From Chrysaora quinquecirrha (Eukaryota; Cnidaria; Scyphozoa; Semaeostomeae; Pelagiidae): a stretch of DNA of 64,000 nucleotides. The stretch covers positions 1,107,026 through 1,171,025 of the forward strand of contig JACTAT010000032.1 in assembly GCA_014526335.1 (NCBI GenBank). Reading direction: 5' to 3'. Below are positions 60,680 to 64,000 of this stretch, one piece after another. The first letter of the stretch is position 1. Each line of letters begins with the position of its first letter. The position numbers and the translations under genes were made by a program. The notes beneath the pieces were generated by a model, which did not search any database, was not told the origin of the DNA, and worked only from the letters and a program-made list of their open reading frames with translations.

Positions 60680-61221
60680 CAACAGAATACTGAGGCTGAC
60701 AAAGAGGAGCCTAAGTGTTCTATGCATCTGTCATACATCAGAGGAACAAGTGAAGAAATCTGTCGATCTTTGTCTAAACAAAACGTAAGGTATACTTATT
60801 ATTCCCTTAACACACTTAAAACGTGGCTTTCAAGGCCAAAAAACAAAGTTGAAGATCTCGAAAAATCAAATGTGGTATACAAAATACCATGTAGAGATTG
60901 TCCTAAATCATGTAAAGGAAAATCGAAAAAGAGACAGGAACTAGACTCAAAGAGCATAAATCAAATGTGACCCATGGTCAAATTGACAAAAGTGATCTCG
61001 CCAATCATTGTTGGACGGAAAAACACCAGATGGATTGGGATAACATTTCAGAGATAGATGAGGATCAGAACTGGAAAAACAGACTTGTTAAAGAAAGCAT
61101 TTACTCAGTTCTATCAACTCCTTGTTTCAATCAAGTATCTTATTCAATCCCAGAAATCTGGCTGAATGACACCAAAAGTTGCACTGAACGCAATTTTGGC
61201 GCCACAAATCTTAGAAATTAA
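60680..61221 (+). pseudogene. Penelope-like element 2, linker and GIY-YIG endonuclease
   Basis: The continuation of 55,320-56,224. The frame reads QNTEADKEEPKCSMHLSYIR, a connection region (KQNVRYTYYSLNTLKTWLSR), VVYKIPCRDCPKS (the C-x-x-C zinc pair before GIY-YIG), then SCKGKS, where a Y-I-G strand is expected. A shift follows, then LKEH with SNVTHGQIDKSDLANHCWTE and MDWDNISEID, and the stop at 61,219-61,221. The second tyrosine of GIY-YIG is changed, and a short frame break lies at 60,930-60,960. The nuclease is probably dead. Confidence 0.82.
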
Positions 61222-61319
61222 GTGCCAAAAGATTCCCATTCTTCCTTGAGGTCCGGTCAATTTCACACCTTTCGATCCACCCTTTGCAATAAATAGGAAA
61301 GAAACCACATTTCTCATTG

Positions 61320-61351
61320 CTTGATGATGGGAGACGGATCTCTTCCGAAAC
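61320..61351 (+). ncRNA. Hammerhead ribozyme-like motif, 3' of Penelope-like element 2
   Basis: The plus strand reads CTTGATGATGGGAGACGGAT then CTCTTCCGAAAC. The core is TTGATGA (consensus C-T-G-A-T-G-A with one change), stem II is GG-GAGA pairing with TCTC-CC around a CGGA loop with a TT bulge, and GAAAC follows. Hammerhead motifs in the terminal regions of Penelope-like elements are documented, and the orientation matches this element. The cleavage-site side (stem III and I) was not resolved. Confidence 0.45.
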
Positions 61352-61532
61352 ATTGCCCAACTAAATATCAAAGGCTTGTCATGATAAGTGGTGACTATCG
61401 TGTTTAATACAGTGTCAGAAACAGCCTTGATATAGTTATAAATCCGAATATATTTACACCATACAATATTGTCAATATGTCTGCTTATCCTATCTTAATG
61501 TACCATTCTATACCTATTAACATCAAGAGAGG
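61352..61532. other. Probable 3' end region of Penelope-like element 2
   Basis: Sequence after the hammerhead-like motif with no coding signal, running to the minisatellite at 61,533. Its exact end is not defined. Confidence 0.4.
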
Positions 61533-61696
61533 TTATTCCATATTCCGGATTCTGGATTCTGTATTCTGGATTCTGTATTCTGCATTCCACATTCTGGATT
61601 AAAGATTCCGTACTCCAAATTCCGTATTCAGAATTCCATATTCCGTTTTTCGCATTCTGTATTCCGCATTCCGGATTCTGTGTTTTAAAGATAGCC
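61533..61696. repeat. Minisatellite terminal repeat, left-end orientation
   Basis: About fifteen units of ATTCTGTATTCTGGATTCC type run to 61,679, then GTGTTTTAAAGATAGCC (61,680-61,696), the exact reverse complement of 51,904-51,920. It opens the segment that carries the THAP-DDE transposase. Confidence 0.75.
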
Positions 61697-62247
61697 GTGG
61701 GTTAGGTTCCCTTCCGATCCTGTCTTGTGGACGGTTTTTGTGCACCAATTTTGCAAATTCACAAAATGAATCATTTGAGAACAGTCAAGTGGTAAGGTTG
61801 TGATTTACTAATTAATTTGTTCTTTAATTTCGATGATGCATTGCATTGCAAGACAAGACTTTTCTAGGCCTATCAAAGTCAGCTACAGCTCCTATGGAAG
61901 TTTTAATAGAAAGGCCTAGCTGGTTCAGGTCTATCCATATTTCAATGCCTAATCTACGTAGCATTGGATTAGCCTTAGGCTAGGCCTGCTTTTTCTCAAA
62001 AATCTAAGTTTGCATTTTGATTGTCGAATCTAATTATAGTCTGTATCTTTTTTTGTGTTTATGTTGCTTGAGAAATAGACCTTTTTCCCAATTCATTTTC
62101 ATTACGAGACTGGCCAACCAAAGCGAGGCGATGGTTGTAGTGCGCTTCTCATAATCTCACACCTAACGTTGGCGTGCTGGCATCTAGTGTCATGGAAAGT
62201 TTATAGATAGCATTTGTCGCTTTACTTGTGTTTCATTTTGATTATTT
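61697..62247. other. 5' region of the THAP-DDE transposon
   Basis: No gene is seen in about 550 bp. It lies between the terminal repeat and the transposase start. It contains repeated short words such as TAGGCCT. Confidence 0.45.
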
Positions 62248-63820
62248 ATGGCTGAAAATAGCGATAGTCAAACTGCTAGTGCTGAGGTGAAGAAGAAATC
62301 ATCTTTTGGTAAACAGTGTGCAGCTTGTGGCTGCTATAATTTGTTTTACAAAAGTGATGTTACTCCGACTGGCCTACATTTCTTTCGTTTTCCTCAAATG
62401 CAGTTTGATCAAAAGAGTTGATGGTTTGGATGGTTTCAAAGTGACTCCAAGCACAGTTTTGTGTCAAGAGCACTTTAAAGATTCAGATATCAAGCAAGGT
62501 CCAAATCGTTGGAATTTAGTCCATGGTGCAGTTTCCTCTTTGAAGCTACACAACGTTGATCCCACCAAGAAACGCAGCAAAGGTAGCTGAAAGCCTCCTA
62601 AAGATTGCAGATCTGTCAATGATCAAGAGCCCCAACCTTGTTCTTCTGTTGTATCAGAAGAAACTGATGAATTTGATGATATTTCTCTTTTGGAAAGTGA
62701 TCCAAAGTATGTAACGTGTTCCACCCAAACTGATTTTTCTTTTGTTCATATCCCCATGCTATTAAGCGATAGTGATGACTCTGGTGACTAAACCTGCAAA
62801 TGAGAATGATCAGAAATGTTATGTCAACCTTCAGCAGAAAATTGATGAACTTTCTCTTAAAATTCTACAATTGGATGCTGATTTATCTGTGGCAAAAAAG
62901 CACTGTTCTCTATCGAAAAATTACAAAATGATGATTCTCCAGTCAAGTTCTACACGGGCTTTCCAAATTATTCTTCATTGCAATATGTCTTTGAGTATAT
63001 GGAGCCAAAGCTGAAAAATATTTCCTACTGGCGTGGCCCTAAGTCTCACGAGGCATCCAAGAAGAAGGTTGAAAGGCAAGAGTCTAACATTAAGCGTGGC
63101 CGTAAACGAGTCCTTTCAAACTTTGAAGCATTTATACTTGTTTTGATGCGTCTTAAAGTTGGTTTGTTTTTGACTGATCTTGGAGACAGATTTGGTATTT
63201 CTAATGGCCACGCTTCAGGAATTTTTACCACCTGGATCAACTTCATATATCATGAATTGCCACTGCTTTTTCCCTTTCCTCCAAAAGAAATGATTCAGTA
63301 AATAATGCCTAAAGAATTCAAGATATACCCTTCCACCAGAGTCATCATTGACTGCACCAAAATTTTCATCAAGGTCCCATCATCCATGAAAGCTCAGTGA
63401 CAAACATGGTCTGAGTATAAGCATCACAACGCATGGAAAGCACTAGTGGGAATATCTCCTAATAGTGCAATTACCTATGTACCCAAGCTCTGGTCAGGAC
63501 GTGCTTCTGACAAAGAAAACACAGAAAAATGTGGCATTCTATCTCTCCTTGAGCCTGGTGACAATTTTATGGCAGACCGTTGATTCGACATTGCGGATAT
63601 TCTCCCCATTGGTGTCACCCTGAATATTCCTCCTTTTAAAGGTTCTCATGCACAGCTGACCCCCAAAGAAAGTGAAGAAACCGCCCGTATATCAGCTGTA
63701 AGAATCCATGTAGAAAGGGCAATTGATAGAGTCAAGAACTTTCATATTCTCGATGGTGTTCTACCCTTAACATTATATCCAGTTGCTAATCAAATTTTTA
63801 GTCTGTTGCTTAATAACTAA
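62248..63820 (+). pseudogene. THAP-domain DDE transposase (ISL2EU-like), decayed
   Basis: The start is ATG 62,248 (MAENSDSQTA). A THAP zinc finger runs from 62,308 to 62,500: CAAC, HFFRFP, then after a shift near 62,400 TVLCQEHF, giving the C-x2-C ... C-x2-H pattern. A spacer with a stop at 62,588 and a coiled coil (LQQKIDELSLKILQLDADLS) follow. Then comes YWRGPKSH with a helix-turn-helix segment (LSNFEAFILVLMRLKVGLFL, ISNGHASGIFTTWI). The DDE_Tnp_4 catalytic part has VIIDCT (first Asp, about 63,345), a MADR strand (second Asp, about 63,575; the following Gly codon is now a stop) and RIHVERAI (Glu, about 63,702). Stops at 63,299 and near 63,399 and 63,582 and several shifts make it inactive. 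The pairing of THAP with this DDE class suggests ISL2EU. Confidence 0.82.
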
Positions 63821-64000
63821 TTTCTTGCCATTTCTTGTAATGCCTTCAACACACGAGTAATACATAAATACCTAATATTAGTGATACAAGATACTATAAC
63901 AAATTTAGAAGTAAACAATTGGTACAAAGTAATAATATGGAATCCTATATACTAATCTCTGGTTATGCAAATTAGGTTGCCCATTGTTATAATCCATTGT
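63821..64000. other. No recognisable feature
   Basis: AT-rich sequence after the transposase remnant to the window edge. The element's other end, and any second gene, would lie beyond it. Confidence 0.5.

Overview
The window looks like metazoan genomic DNA, most likely from a marine invertebrate and possibly a cnidarian. The guess rests on the mix of Penelope-like elements, LINEs with a winged-helix plus SGNH-esterase ORF1, BEL-type gag-protease, a THAP-DDE transposase and a SWIM-YqaJ nuclease gene; no sequence here settles the species. I see no intact host gene. Almost everything is satellite DNA or mobile elements in various states of decay. The only piece that looks like a host gene is one protein-kinase N-lobe exon or fragment near 54.8-55.0 kb.

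Region 1 (1 to about 43,958) is a very large satellite array. It is split by two copies of one LINE into blocks at 1-17,061, 18,769-24,882 and 29,841-43,958, about 37 kb and roughly 560 monomers by my estimate. The monomer has two length classes, 70 bp and 61 bp, which differ by a 9-bp block. The array has several layers of higher-order structure: duplicated blocks of about 1.27, 1.38, 2.54 and 2.74 kb, a 7.85-kb repeat in the last block, and a nearly identical 7.82-kb tandem duplication (10,951-18,768 and 18,769-26,280) that carries LINE ORF1 with it. The open frames across the array come from the repeat phase and are not genes.

The LINE (24,883-29,840, with a truncated first copy at 17,062-18,768) has ORF1 (winged helix, coiled coil, SGNH esterase) and ORF2 (AP endonuclease, reverse transcriptase). 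Most frame breaks, and most differences between the two copies, lie in homopolymer runs. That points either to read-level indel errors or to a very young element.

Region 2 (43,959-64,000) is a nested transposon zone. On the minus strand a BEL-type gag-protease piece with one LTR (to 46,686) is cut off by the satellite and sits inside the GIY-YIG end of a Penelope-like element (46,687-48,410). Next come a LINE endonuclease remnant, a degenerate SWIM-YqaJ gene with a minisatellite terminal repeat, a miniature LTR element (52,030-53,523) and the kinase fragment. A second Penelope-like element (55,320-61,221) is then interrupted by a PHD-endonuclease-RT LINE, which is itself interrupted by a 1.84-kb foldback element whose ends are 10-bp minisatellites. 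The window ends with a THAP-DDE transposase pseudogene behind a minisatellite end that matches, in inverted orientation, the one after the SWIM-YqaJ gene. The two may be opposite halves of one DNA-transposon family.
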